In this document: positions 12,291 to 25,700 of the stretch, one piece after another
Layout of the letters: each line of letters starts with the position of its first letter
Numbering within the stretch: position 1 is the first letter of the stretch
NCBI GenBank assembly: GCA_900708905.1
Contig: CAADRB010000004.1
Coordinates: forward strand, 3,820,180 to 3,884,179
DNA: 64,000 nt
Direction: 5' to 3'
Source of the DNA: Hymenolepis diminuta
Lineage: Eukaryota; Platyhelminthes; Cestoda; Cyclophyllidea; Hymenolepididae
Notes under the pieces: generated by a model
Databases searched by the model: none
Seen by the model: only the letters and a program-made list of their open reading frames with translations
Told to the model about the DNA's origin: nothing
Program-made: the position numbers and the translations under genes

Positions 12291-15200
12291 CAGACAATTT
12301 GACAATTTCAGAGTCCAGATTCATCAAGACTTCGACCTTCGACTTAACCCTAATAATTTCTGGTATTATTTATATCACTTCTGTCACCGTTTTGTTTAGA
12401 CGTTCTCCACGATTACTTTTTGCTTTACCGTGGATAATAATAAAGCGTTAATAATACATTATAAAGAGTAAAACAATTATTTTATTCCTTCCGATTGGGT
12501 GATTTAGATGTATTGCATGTGAATTTCAAATGAAGGGAGAATTAATAGAAAATAAAGTGGCCTTTAATTTACTTCCAAATTCCAACTGGAATATGTAATT
12601 TTAAGTTTTCCTGCCGTAAAGCACTTTTCAATTTATTTATTATTCATTGAAAAGTAAATTCGAAATTCATTTTTCAGCTACTGAATTTTAATTTAACTGT
12701 ATTTAACAGTTATCATATTTTTTCCGGAAACCATTTAATTTTTATTTAAGTAGTAGGCCATGTTCAATAAATTATCATTAGCATTTAAATTTTCTAATAT
12801 TATTTAACTATCATTATTGGTTTAGTAATTTATTTAATAAACATACATTTTTATCTTGAAATGAGGAAGTGGGGAGGCAATCCGAACGACAGAAAAAAAA
12901 TACAGAACGCCGTCAGTTTTTGTTTTATATTGAGGGCAACATTAGAATGACCTATATGTTGTACAAATGGGATAGAAAAACTCCCCATTTCAACTAACTT
13001 CTGGAATGCTCACGAGTCCTGCTAACTTGAAAAGTTTCATGTTAAACGCAATATGAGCGTAAAAAATGACCAAGTAACTACTCTTTTTCTTTTAACGAGC
13101 TACGGATGCAAATATTCATATGAATATTCCAAACGCAAGTCTGCTCAACAAAATGAAGTAACAATGTTTCCTTGAAAACAACCTTCAGAACTAAATAGAA
13201 ATTGCAAAATACGCTGAGGTACAGAAAAGGTGACTATAAAGGCTAGCAGAACTTTCCATCTAACGTAGTAGAAATTGAAAGATATTCATTTTATTGTCTA
13301 TTTCACATGCTACATGCGATCTTAAAATTGAAAGAAAACTAGAGACAAGGGACTGTCAAAATAAACATGTAATAACAAAGAAAAATAAAGAACTGTACAC
13401 TTTGATATAAATCAAATGTGAAAGTGGTCGCTGTACGATATTTCTTGTGTTTTCAGAGTAGGTAACTTTACGGTATTCTTCAGATTACTTCTAACAGGAT
13501 AAAATCTGACTTTGTAAGATATGATTAAAACCAGATTTCCATTTCTATAAGCGTGTTATGGAAAGTCAAAGTTTATTATGAACATTTTATGGGAGTTGGC
13601 TTGCTTCTATAAATATAAAATTCTGCATCATAAAAATAGTTGGAAAATGTCAGATTATTGAGAAGGCACCAGTATCTGCCGGAGGAAGGGGAGGGGGAGG
13701 AGAAATCACGTACTGAATAAATTTGCCGCCAAAAAATAGAGATAGAGGACAAAGAACATGACTGGGTCACGTTATCTGCACTGTCTGAAATTAAGAATTA
13801 AATTCTTTGAATGATAAAAGAGGGCGAAGGATCGAGTTTCCAGCTGTTTAAGAAACTGCTTCACTAAATTTACATGTAAATGAAATTCCGGCTTAGCCAT
13901 GTGTCATTTTTGTCCTTTTCATGATATTTATTTTACAAATAATAATTGAATGAATAATTAGTTATTATTCACTATTTATGCATCTTTAAAACTGAAATCA
14001 GACCAAGATATGGTGTCGTAGTTAGCTGGGGAAGCTGACAATGGTACGTTAGCTCATTTTACTACATCATTTTGCTGTTCAATTATGCTCAGAGCCTTTT
14101 ACTAAAATATGCAGTGTTAGGATAAAAATTAAACATAAAATTCAACTCTACATAAGAGTATGCACAAGGCCTTGTAAGTGACACCACAGTAACATCCCTC
14201 CTGTCTGCATGATCCTATCACAACTTTCTCTTTGCCGAAACTCTGGAGTAAGAAGTTGCAAACAAACGAGTTTGCATAAAGCATAATAAGCTCACGTGAA
14301 TTCAGACGTCTGGAAGACATGCCAAGTCATCTCTCGAATTAACAACCTTTTGAAGCTGTGCATATTCTTGTGCTAATACGTGGTTGGAGCCACAAAAAAA
14401 TACTTACTTTGTCCCAATTAGGAAATGGATAAAATACCCATATTTTGACCAATGGGCGAGTGAGGCCGATTTTAAAATTTGAATATCTAAACACAATGAA
14501 CCACCAAACAAATGAAGGGCACCGAATTTAGAGGGGAACAAACAAAACTGAAATAACGGAGAAATTTATATTCACCTCATCTAGTTGTAGATATCATTAG
14601 ATTGGAGTTAATTTCGGTTTATTTGATTAGAAAGCCGAATTTGAAATGTGATTGACTCGATGGGTAGACACCGCAATATTTCGATTAAAAGCAAAATAGT
14701 GAGAGTCAAGCAAATTTATTACTGCCATGAATTTTTAAATAAACCAAACTGTATTTATTTTTTGACATGAAACTAAAATCAACTAATTTTATCTACTTTG
14801 AATCATAGAACCTTAAATTTATTCATTAATATGATGCAGAAACGCTTCCATTTACTCCTTAATCAAATGAGAAGGCAATATAAAATTTCAAAATTTATTT
14901 TAATCGATAAATCAATTGTCAACGACAGCATATATTACCCTAATATGTAGCATAAACTTCAAGTTTCTTCTCTGAGTTCGTTTTTTTTGCAATTACGAAA
15001 TAATAAGAATTACACTGATGGATAATTAAATTACAGTCGTCAATCATCCCCCAAACTGTAAATAGGTGGTTTTCGTCCCTCCAAATCAATTAAAATGCTA
15101 TGTTTGAGATAACTTTATTAAAAACATACTTTGCATATGATAGCATCGTATGCAGAATATATGAATCATTAGATATTCTGCGATTTAGGAACTAAAACTT

Positions 15201-18200
15201 GAAAGATCTGAAAACATTGAACATAATCCGACGGTAGAAAGAGCATGAATATCAAATTCCGTCGATAATATTTAAAGTTTGATTTCAAATTTAAAAGCCT
15301 ACACTAAAGCGATTAGATTTCTTTCATAGTGATTCCTTAGTATCTGTTTTGAAAAAGGGCATTGAAGCTTCAATTAGTTTTAAAAATCCACAAAGGTAAA
15401 AAAGCTCATGACAGTCTTTTATTTCCCTTACAGATTTCCTTGAAGAGTACCAAGGGTTCTAATAACAAAAGATGAATGTCGAATGAGTCAATGTGCCTGC
15501 TTAGATACCATTCCATGATTAAAGCTCACATACGTGTTCTATATTGGCATGAATGGCAGATGAACATAAAATGAAAGATATATTTTGTGATTTACTTATT
15601 TTATAAGCCTACATATATCAACTATTTCATAAATAAAGGCCTTTATTTGTTTGAATAAATTGGCTAATAAAATAAGACGTAAAACCCTTGATTCTTGTGT
15701 GGTAGTAGAGCCATTCATGAGAACATATTTGTTTTATGATAGACACTCAAAATGCCTTCAACAATGCACACTACGCCTTAATAGGAATAAATTTGCCGCG
15801 GTTTATTTGTCTTCTAACATAGAAGAGGCTTATTTTCAATTAAAAGAAATATATAAGAATAAAGTTACATTTCTATGAAACGTTAACCAAAAAGCCAATT
15901 AATTAATGTTTTATTAAATTGTATTATCTTCCTTAAACAAATCTTATTTCAATCTGATATAATCAAGTTCACTCTTTAATGAAAATATTTTAAGTTATGA
16001 TTAACTTTGTAAAATTAAATGGTAAAACGAGAATATTTTGGTTCTAATATAATGAAGGAATCTCTTTAATATTCCTCAATTTTATTTAGCGTTTCATCAT
16101 TTTATACTTACTTAAACTAGGTGTAATCACCACAAATAAGCATTCTCTTTCCACAGAGCAAAATTGCAATTCCAGGAAACTGATTGTTGACTTTTACTCG
16201 CAACTCTCGCGACGACTCTATTACCTTATGCAATCCGGTACTTTGCGCTCTTTCTCTCGTTCTTCTGTATTTCTAGTCTCATTTTTCGTTGTTGTTACTC
16301 CTAAATCTCTTGAATTTCAATCATTCTTCTTAAATGCATTCACTTTCGCTCTCGACTCTATATTCTTGATATAGGAACTGTGGTTTTACCTTAACTGTTA
16401 CTCCTACAATAAAGAGATTCCTCTTGAGCGTGAGTCGAGCAATTGAGCAATCGACACCATCAGATATTTGGCGGCCTCGAGTTCTGCCTATATATTTGCA
16501 AAATAATGCATTTATAATCCCGTTCATGTTTGTGTAATGGCAAGAGAAAGCAAAATTCAGTAAGTTCTCAGCTTTATATATATTAGCATTAGCCTATTCT
16601 GTCACAAATACAAATACATAGTGACTATTTTGCGCGTCGAATTTGCTATATTTTAAAGTCTATATGAGAAAATTTCACAGTTAACTGGAGATTTTGACGG
16701 ATAGTATATAGCTTCTAGTAAACTTTTGGTACTTAAGGAAGGAAGGTCAGTGGGTAGATTTCAGCCATATAATCCGAATTCGACGTAGTTTCATTTGTGG
16801 TTTATGCCTTTTCCTACCCCAAATTTTCTTACCTTGAGATTTTTGAGAGAATTTCAGTCGGGATTAACTTTTAGATGTTTGAAAATTTCAGACGGTTAGC
16901 GTTCATATAAAATAATATATTCCTTCGGGGGTAAAAAATAGTCTGTTTTATACTATTCAAACAAATGGATGCACTCCTGTGCGTGTATAACTTTGGAAAA
17001 CGTAGGAAGACTTAGTCAGTGGAATTGGGGCTTTTTATTTGCTTAAATCAGTTGAAAAGAATATGAGCTGCTGCCTTTTTAAGGTATCCTTTGAGGAGAA
17101 TTGCACCGAATCTACTTCTAACATCGAGGATGACATTCTGATATCTGGTCTCCTGAGCACATTTCTAACTTAATAGACTTAAAATAACCGATATTAGATA
17201 CCATTGGCTCTTGCTGATCCCTTTCCTATTGTAAAAGCTTAGTCTTTTATTCCACAACCATTTGCTTATAGGTGGCGGCTTCGTGCCTCGCTACTTTCAC
17301 TCGAAATACCTTGTCTTTGAGTTTTTCACTTTTAAAGACGAAATTTAACAATGTTAGTTGTTTTTGCCGTGGCAATACTATCAAACTGAAGACCCTCATG
17401 GTTGGGACTTTGCACAACATTTTTCTCTAGTTTCGTTTACGGTAAGGGACCAAAGATGAAGTCTTCTGCGTCGGGTCTGGACAGCGGGATTTCCCAGAGG
17501 GATCCGCTGAGTTAGTTTTTCGTATGCCTTGGCTCTGTGAGAGAGCACCCCTAACAAAAGCCTGTTTGCAATGCTCAAAAGACTTCAATCTTCTGCTATT
17601 GGATACTCTTGATATTGTAATGGGAAGGCCGCCATTAAGAGATTAACATGATTATGGTTAATATTTTGAGGCTGAGTTGGAGTACAGCGATTAGTTTTTG
17701 GCTCTGTAGACGTTTACTATTTTAGATATTTGGAAATTTACACGTTGGATCCCGTTATTTCTGGCAGATTGATTTTCTGTCTCTGCATCTCCTTATATTC
17801 ATTCACAAAGCTTTATCGGTATCTGTTTGCATATCATAACTGAAATCCGCATGCAGCATTAAATCGAATGACCATAAAGCTAATGACATCAGTGTGTTCA
17901 AAAGTGCAAATCTCCTCCACATCCGATTGTCTAAGTTCAGTATGAGTGAATCTGAGTTAAAGAAGACCTATTCCAAAATAAGTTGAAAAGCTTCGTTGAG
18001 GGATACAGGTTCATTTGTTGAACTTTATCGGACTCATCGCTGAAACGAAACGGCGCTGTTTGGATTTCAAAATTGACCTATCGGTGCCGACAGCAAGCAC
18101 TTGTCATTGTGCAAAACGTTCTAGGAGCATTTTGGTGTAAAAATACCATTTTGTCGGATATACAAGAAGGATACCGAATGGTTTTTCAAAATAAAGATCA

Positions 18201-19079
18201 AAATAGTAGGACCTGTTGGCATTCAAACCCCTAATATTATCTGATTTATTGAAAATTCTTGCGGACGCCTCGGAACTAGTCAGGCTTTCCCACCAGATGT
18301 GACCTCAATCTGCCATCAACTATTAATGCATAGAGCTACCGGACTGCATCGAGGAGAAATATTTCTGCATAAATATTTCAATAATTCCTTTTGCCTTAAA
18401 TTACGTCTTAAATTAGGTAATACTTTATAGCGGTATTAATGAGGTAACTTAAAAGATTTAGAGGAGTCAGGCATCGTATCAAGTGGCATTTTAGCTAGCT
18501 TAGTAGCTTTCCTTCCTTTTCCGTAAGAGAAGATAAGAGCTCTATAAAAAGGCACTTTATTAGCAGGCGGTAATGAGCATTTTTGCACAATAATTAAGAT
18601 AAAATACCTCAACAATTTAAAGGGCAAGCAGTTATCATTCAGAAGCTCATAATAACCACTAAAATATTATTTTCATGAAGTTCACGTATTTAGTTGGAAA
18701 TTGAAAATTGGTTATTTAATTGTGGTTTTGAGGAGCTAAAGAGAGGTGTACAACGTAGGTTAGTAGGGGTAAACTGTTCGAGTTATTGATAATGTTTTAC
18801 TCAACTTGATGTCAGTCAAGATTAGTCTGGTTCAGCATGAAGAAACAGCTAGTGTCATATATCAAAGTGTAAATCGTATGATCAAGCTTATTTACAACAG
18901 GAATCTATATGAAATGAAGTAACTGAGAAAGCAGATGATGAAATATTTCTCAAAGAATGGGCCAAAATTGAAATTAGACAGATGTATTAAGCTTCATTCT
19001 GTTGGCAGCGACGGGATTCAAAGATCTGACGTGTGAAGGTTTGAGATTAAAGTGATCAGACCTGGATCTGTAAACATTA

Positions 19080-19292
19080 ATGGAATATCTTGGAGTTAGA
19101 GGGAGAATTAGTGACTTCATTCCTGTAGTTCAGAGACGGGAGATCAACAGTAATTTTCACAGCGTTGACATTAGGTTTGGAAAGCCAAGCAGCAACAATA
19201 TTTTCCGTGCCGTTAGCATGCCTGATTTTAGAAATGAATGGAAAATTATAATCAAGATTCCAGAACCTGAGTGGCGAAAAAAGCCCTACTAG
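19080..19292 (+). CDS. Unassigned short open frame, 70 residues
   Basis: A frame starting at an ATG with A at -3 (ATTAATGG) and ending TAG. Its charged, Pro-containing composition is unlike the low-complexity frames around it. No domain, signal or membrane segment is recognised. It may be a relic of a mobile element or chance; no upstream promoter or downstream AATAAA ties it to a gene. Confidence 0.15.
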   Translation: MEYLGVRGRISDFIPVVQRREINSNFHSVDIRFGKPSSNNIFRAVSMPDFRNEWKIIIKIPEPEWRKKPY

Positions 19293-22200
19293 CTATATGA
19301 GCTATCAGCATATATGAGTGGTGCGTAAATTTTTAACAAATCAGATTATTATACACCAGTCAAAGTAAAGCCTCTGGAAATATTTTATGAAGGTACAACT
19401 TTTAAGTATACTATAATTTCTGCGATAATGTTGTAGATAAAACCATATCTTATATTTAAAGCGCAGTAGTGTTTGCCATTTCATAAATAAAAGTGATAAA
19501 AGGTAATTTTATTTGTGAAACTGAATGTGTAATTTGGTAGCGCAATGAAATCAGATTGCATTTTTGCTGAAAAAATTGAATCTCTGTTTTAATTATATTA
19601 CACCACTTAATTTGGGATTCAAAAATAGACTGCTGCTATTTTCGAAGTTCATTTTCAACCATTTGAGCACTGAGTTCACGAGTGAGATCATATCTACGAT
19701 ACTCAGGGCATTTTGTTTAAATGCAAGCATTAGTACTTGGTCAGTACGATCTTAATATATCAGAGTTATAAAAATGGTTAACCAAGAGCAACTACAATGA
19801 TAGAGGATCTTTTAAATGCCGTTGATTCAATTTGTCTTTTTGAACCATCAGAGTGTTTCCCTCGCAATTGTTTACATATAACAGTAATTCATTTACTAAT
19901 GACCGAATAGAAGTTATTCGCTGGTTATTAATAATTTACCTAACAGCAGAATCATTCTATAACTGAATTTTCATTGGATTATTTAAGCTAAAGTAAAATG
20001 TTATCACAATAAATGCTAAATAAATCAATGTTAAATCGATTGTTTTGAACTTATCAAATTCTTGAGTTGATCGCTTATTTAAAGTCTATTCCGATTACCA
20101 CCTTAAATAGATTGCCAAAGACAGAGAGCAGATGCTGTTTGACTTTATTATGTGAAATCGCATAAACTTCAAAGACTTCGCTGCCCGATAGAAAGGAAAT
20201 ACACGTTTATGAGAACGCGATAATCTTGTAATAGGTGATCGTGGGGAGAAGGTATTTCAAAAGGGAAATATGATAAATAATTTAAATAAATATAAAATCA
20301 CCATGAATACTGCTTGAATTTACCATTCTGACTACTTTTGATGAGCAAGACAATAGCAATCAAAGAAACAACGGTCATGCTCCAATGTCATTACGGTTAG
20401 AGAGAACAAGGATTAATTTTAATATCAAATTCCAATGAGTTCATTGGCTTGTTCAGTCAGGATTTCCTTTATATTTTTTCTGCTTTTCAAATTTCCAACC
20501 CTAAGGACTTTGCTTATATAATTAACTCAGTTTTGCTAAAAGATTTGAGATAATTTTATCATATTTATTATTTGTTTCAAATATGTTTCTTCAATTTCAA
20601 ATATATTTTTGGAAGTGCAATTTTTTAATTCTCTCATGATCTTCAAGTGGGAAAGAAAATGACGCTCAATTAGGGCTATTTTGGTTCACAACGCTAAAGG
20701 ATAGAGATATTTTGTTGATATAAATCATGTTTCCCAAAAAGATAACGACTTTTTTCATAAGAAAGTTATTTAAAAGGATAATCAACAAAGAATAATCTTT
20801 TTTACACTAACCGAGACAATAAGTGAGTGATAATCAGTTGTAATTATTTAATAACCGATATCCGAATTTATTTTTAAATATTTATGAAATTAAATATTTG
20901 CAGTTATAATCAGAGATAATTTAGTGGAAGAGAGAGGTTGACAGGCATATTTAATGAATACTCAAATGTATTTAATAAATCTGAAAAGCAACATAAATCT
21001 TAGCGAAATTAAGGGAAACTTTTTGAAATTTAGCTAAATGTGTAATAATAATTGGTGCATGATTATTTCATAATTCCCGCTTGGTCGGTCTTGAAGAAAA
21101 GATTGAAATATTAACGGGTGGAGGGAGTGTAGAATCAAATGTATCGCCTCAGTTGCACTTCTGTGCCATTGAACCGAAACTAAAATTAAATTAAAAGCTT
21201 AATTTCATTTTAAATTTGGACTAAGCATCCGCAAACAGTTTCCAAACTGATTAAGTATGAGTTCATCAGGGTGGTATATCCTACTAATTAAGAAACACCT
21301 TGCAATACACACATGAATGTGTACATAAAGAAACTTTCACAATGCTCGTCTCGTTCATACAGTTCTTTACAAAGGAAATTGGACGGCGCCTCCGATAGGC
21401 AGATAGCCACCAAACATATTGTAATAAATTTTGTAACAAAATTGTCAAGTTTAAAATGAGGGGCTAAAAAATTCAGCTAAGCCATATTTTTTAGAAATTG
21501 AAGTTAAAATGCCTTTTGAATCGTTAGTTCTTTTCATGTTACACCTTAATTAACCATCATGTTTTTTCATATATTTGTTTCCTCGTATAGGATTAAGTAA
21601 TACAAACTCTAAAATAATAGTTTCTGTGTCGAATTGTATTAAAAATAGCATTTTTGTTCGATTTTCAACATTTTGGTATTTATTTCATAACTTAAATACA
21701 CAATCAAACAATTTTAATGAGAATATTGGTTAACACTTTGACTGCTGGTTAGAAATATAGCATCTGAGGGTGCATAGGATCCTCACCAACCTTAAGGCAG
21801 TTAGAAAACAGTTTGTTTAAACAAATGCAACTAATCCAGATGAACGAATCAAAGTCAAGATTTGGGACAAAGAGCGATCGTCAATTAAGCAGCTGAAAAT
21901 ATTTCTGAGGCTTTTTAGTTTTGAATCAGATGGTTGACGGTTGTTCCCATCAAATAGTTTCTAATATCATAATAGAAATATATTTAGTAACTTTACAGCT
22001 CATTTCGTTGGCAACCAAAGTTACATTTAATTACCTTATTTTATTAAACTATATGTAAGGACTATGATTTGAAGTAGCTCCATAGGGAAATATTTTTTCT
22101 TAAATTTCACATTTTAAATAAATTCAAATTTTATAAATAAAAATTTTATCTTCTTCGGGCAAAATTAAGTTCATGCCAATTTGTTATAAAAGACTTTAAG

Positions 22201-22367
22201 CTTCTGTCTATGATTAATATTTTTGCTCCGATAAAAAATTTTCTTTTAATAAAAGTTTAAGGAAACTTTATAATATTTCAAGGATGAGATTTAAAAGGGA
22301 TTTCTAATAATTGTTAAATGAATAACTTTATTTTAGTCAGCACTTTAAAGCAGGGATTATTAGTCAA

Positions 22368-22417
22368 TGTAGCATGTTGTAGCGGATGCTACACAAATAA
22401 GCCAGCTTGCTGGCTTA
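22368..22417. repeat. Two consecutive perfect hairpins
   Basis: TGTAGCAT (22368-22375) pairs with ATGCTACA (22386-22393) across ten bases. Five bases further, TAAGCCAGC (22398-22406) pairs with GCTGGCTTA (22409-22417) across two bases. They open the promoter-like island described next and could mark the terminus of a mobile element. Confidence 0.7.
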
Positions 22418-22790
22418 CCTCAGTAATCCTCTTAGGAGTTCAACCAGCTGCTAACGCATTCAACTAGCCTCTAGCGGAGTCCTTTAGCATAAATTTTCCT
22501 CCAAATTAGCAAGACCATGGCCAAAGTAGCAATAACAAAGAAAGTATTGAATGGGGAGAGTTTATTGCTCAACTATGGCTCGCTGCCAAAAGCTTAGTCA
22601 TTAAATACAATCAACGCTACGCTGTCGAGATATTGATTGCTGATTGGCTGGGAAGACCTCTGCACGCACGCTGCGCTTGCTCCCTACACGATCGGTTACA
22701 CACCGCACTTTCCAGAATGTTCTAGGACACGTGAGGCTTTCTTGATCGGCCTTGGTAGCGTTGTGAACTCCACAGTGTTAATTCAAAATT
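22378..22790 (+). promoter_or_regulatory. Promoter-like, CpG-containing island; possible solo LTR
   Basis: This 400-bp block is visibly richer in G, C and CpG than its surroundings. It holds an inverted CCAAT box (22643-22647), GCACGCACGCTGCGC (around 22662), a heat-shock element (22710-22727) and an E-box CACGTG (22728-22733). It starts TGTAGCGG after the first hairpin arm. No coding exon or clear TATA follows. A solo LTR is one reading, but I could not find a convincing CA end or target-site duplication. A host enhancer or promoter is the alternative. Confidence 0.35.
22710..22727. promoter_or_regulatory. Heat-shock element, four alternating units
   Basis: TTCCAGAATGTTCTAGGA consists of four contiguous 5-bp units TTCnn-GAAnn-TTCnn-GGA, three exact and the fourth one base off GAA. 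Heat-shock factor trimers bind three or more such alternating units. A CACGTG E-box follows directly. Confidence 0.6.
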
Positions 22791-25700
22791 AAGTGCTAAA
22801 TCATAATTTAGTGAGTTTGAATTTATTCTGAAGCTCAAGTCTTTGTTAGCGAAAATTAAAGAAAACGTTTTCCTAAATATGATTTTATAATTTTTCATAA
22901 AATCTTCAAGTGAAATGTGTTGGGAGCACTGTGCAATATTTCATATTCGGCGGTCTTGGTTAAAATTTCCATTAGTTAATGTGCGGTTCTTTTTTATTTT
23001 AGTTTAATAAAAATTTTAAATTGCTTTCAATAATTTCATTGGTCAGTCATTTAAAAAGTAGAGTATTCTGAACTCTACGCTCGCGAAAAGATGTTAGTTC
23101 TTCATAAAATATGTATAAATTTGGTTTCTATGTTGAATGGCTTCACTGCAGCTGTATTTTTCTATTTTAGAATGATAAAATACCAAAGGAGAGCTTTAAA
23201 TGTTCATAATTCGAGCACGAGAATTGCAGTCATATTGACTTGCCTGATATGTTTTTAGATATTTGACAATTTTTATGAAATTAATTGCTCACATATAAAA
23301 ATTTGAAGTGTTTTATCAAGCTAGTATTTTTATTTCCTGCGTCTTTAAAGTTAATACACTTATCTATGGGCAGTTTACATCGCTATCTCCATAGAAAATA
23401 CAATAGTCCCGTTAATGAAACAATAGGTTTGATAATTTACATTTCATTTTAAAAGTTATCTTTTTTATTTATTTTAAATAAGAACGGCAACATTTTGCAA
23501 ACCAACCGCTCCGACATTTATCATCGTGTATTTGATAATATAACACTATAGAAAATTCGAACGCAATAATGTAAATCTTCTTATTAGCAACCGTGAATGC
23601 TTCAAAAGGGGAACAGCTATTTAAGCAACGAAATTAACTCACTGCTTTTAATAGAGTATTGTATACCGGACACACGAAAAGTCGTGAAAACATGTCCTAA
23701 CTGTCAAATCTACCGGCACCTGGAAAGTCAAAACGATGGGTAGTGGAAACAGGTCTGCAAGAAAGATATGTATACAAAGAGATAGTTCTAATTATTAAAA
23801 AACCAAAACACCTTGAGTTTAAATTTATGACAAATTGCTTACGCAATTTACCGAAACAAGATAGGTGAAATATTGGGGAAAGTTGAAATGATATGAAATT
23901 TACGTGGCAAGGACGCTTGGATTAGAACGAAGAAAAGGATGAGAAGGGAAGATGGAAAAGAGCTTCCGTATTCTACACCAAATATTAAAATATACCAGTT
24001 CAGTGTATATGATAACGTTACAAGGCCTATTAAATAAAAAGACATCCAATTATTTCATTGAATCGCTATGTTGCTTATCTTTTCTCATTTTTAAACCAAA
24101 TTTTCACATAGTATGAGTTGATTGTCGAAAGATACATCTTTTAATTTGTTGTCCGAATTTAAGACGACAAGTTTTAGAAAAGTAAATATTAGCTGTCTAT
24201 GTTGAAACTGGTAGTAGATGTCGGTTTTTAGGAGCTAAAGCTTTCATTCATGAACATTTTCCAAATCTCATCCAGTCTCGATTGCAGAAAAAATCGGAAG
24301 CTGGTTTACTCAAGTTTAAAGAACTAGGTGGTTGCCCCACCCACATCTTTAGAATTACTGAGTAAAATTTGTCTGAAAATAGCCAACAGAACAGAACAAT
24401 ACTGGCTTACCTGTAAAATTATTTCACAAAATTATGTGATACATAACAGGCTTTCTAAAGGAACATATTATTAAAATTTTCAGGACGGTTCTGAGGAACA
24501 ATGTATTCATATTTTAGTAAAATCAACAAATGCGGTCTTATTGACAGCAAATCGAACTAAGTTTGTAAGCATCCTATCGAATAAATTTAAATTTACTAAA
24601 GGTCAGTAGAACATTGGATAGACAAAGGGGTTGAGGTTAGGGAAAACTCAGGTACTTGTGTTTTTCTTTGCATAATTTACGAAGGTTAGTTCCATTGCGC
24701 GGGGAAAGATGTGACTCCTATAAAGCCCAATACATTTTAATCATGAAACCAAATTATTGAGAACTAAAACAAACTGATAGGATACTTTCAGATGTTAACC
24801 CAGCAAAAACTATGTTAAATTATTAGATAATGATCAGTATTTCGATTAGCAGCATGTACATGAAGAAAACATGGGAAATAGGGGGTCATTTGGCAGAGGC
24901 ACATCGGTGTGTACTAAGGGGTTTAAATAAAAAGGCTGTAGCTTTCCATGACATTATTTCCATGGCACCCAACCCAAACAATTAGAATAAGAGGCTAGAC
25001 CGTACCGGTTGGTGACATTTCATCTTCTGTTTCTTTCGAGATTGGAATAAATTGTAATCTAATAAGGTTGAACTAATTATGATCAGTAAGCACCCTTTCC
25101 ATTTGCGAGTTGAAACGCGTGATAACATTGTTTATAACGTGAATGTTGTTCATTTCGGAGCTCAATGTCTACATCAAAGGACGTGGATGGCCAGCTCTAT
25201 TTATAAAATCTGGTCATCGCGGGAGGAGTTACCTGAAAGAGCGGCTCTATGATGCATTTATTCTGCCTAGGTGAAATGTAATGAACACTTCATCTAATCA
25301 ACCTGGGAAGTATAATTTTATAATGATCAAAAATTAACAATTCAGCTCATATTCCTATGTGAAACTAATGACTTTTGATTGTTGCAGGATCGGAAAAAAC
25401 TCACTCTTTATTTTCTTAATTTTAAATTGTCAAAAACTGTTCAGTTTAAACAAATGAATTTTTTCGTGAATATTTCCATAATTGGCAAAATTGTAGGCTA
25501 AGTCGCCAGTGCACGTACCCTTCATATATATATCCAATTTCTCACAGTTATTATCTGGGTTAGAAAGGTCACCTAAGAGAGCATGAAATAACTTTAAAAT
25601 GGTTCACTTACAGCTGGATAAATTTTAGCTTGTTAACAAACTTGTTTAATTTGTTGAAATTAGTATTTTACAATATAATAATCAAATAAAATATTTAAAC

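Larger units (their letters stand above)
10808..22367. other. Intergenic, no gene recognised
   Basis: About 11.5 kb of AT-rich DNA with short scattered open frames that I cannot support as genes. Recognised content: repeat B copy 2 (12065-12290), a purine-rich GGAGG tract at about 13680-13700, and a pyrimidine-rich, slightly less AT-rich patch at 16190-16300. The 70-residue frame at 19080-19292 is listed separately. Confidence 0.55.

Noticed and set aside
16190..16530. Pyrimidine-rich patch and a 65-residue minus frame, possible LTR
   Set aside because: No second copy, no defined ends and no promoter core like that of the 35/43 kb pair.
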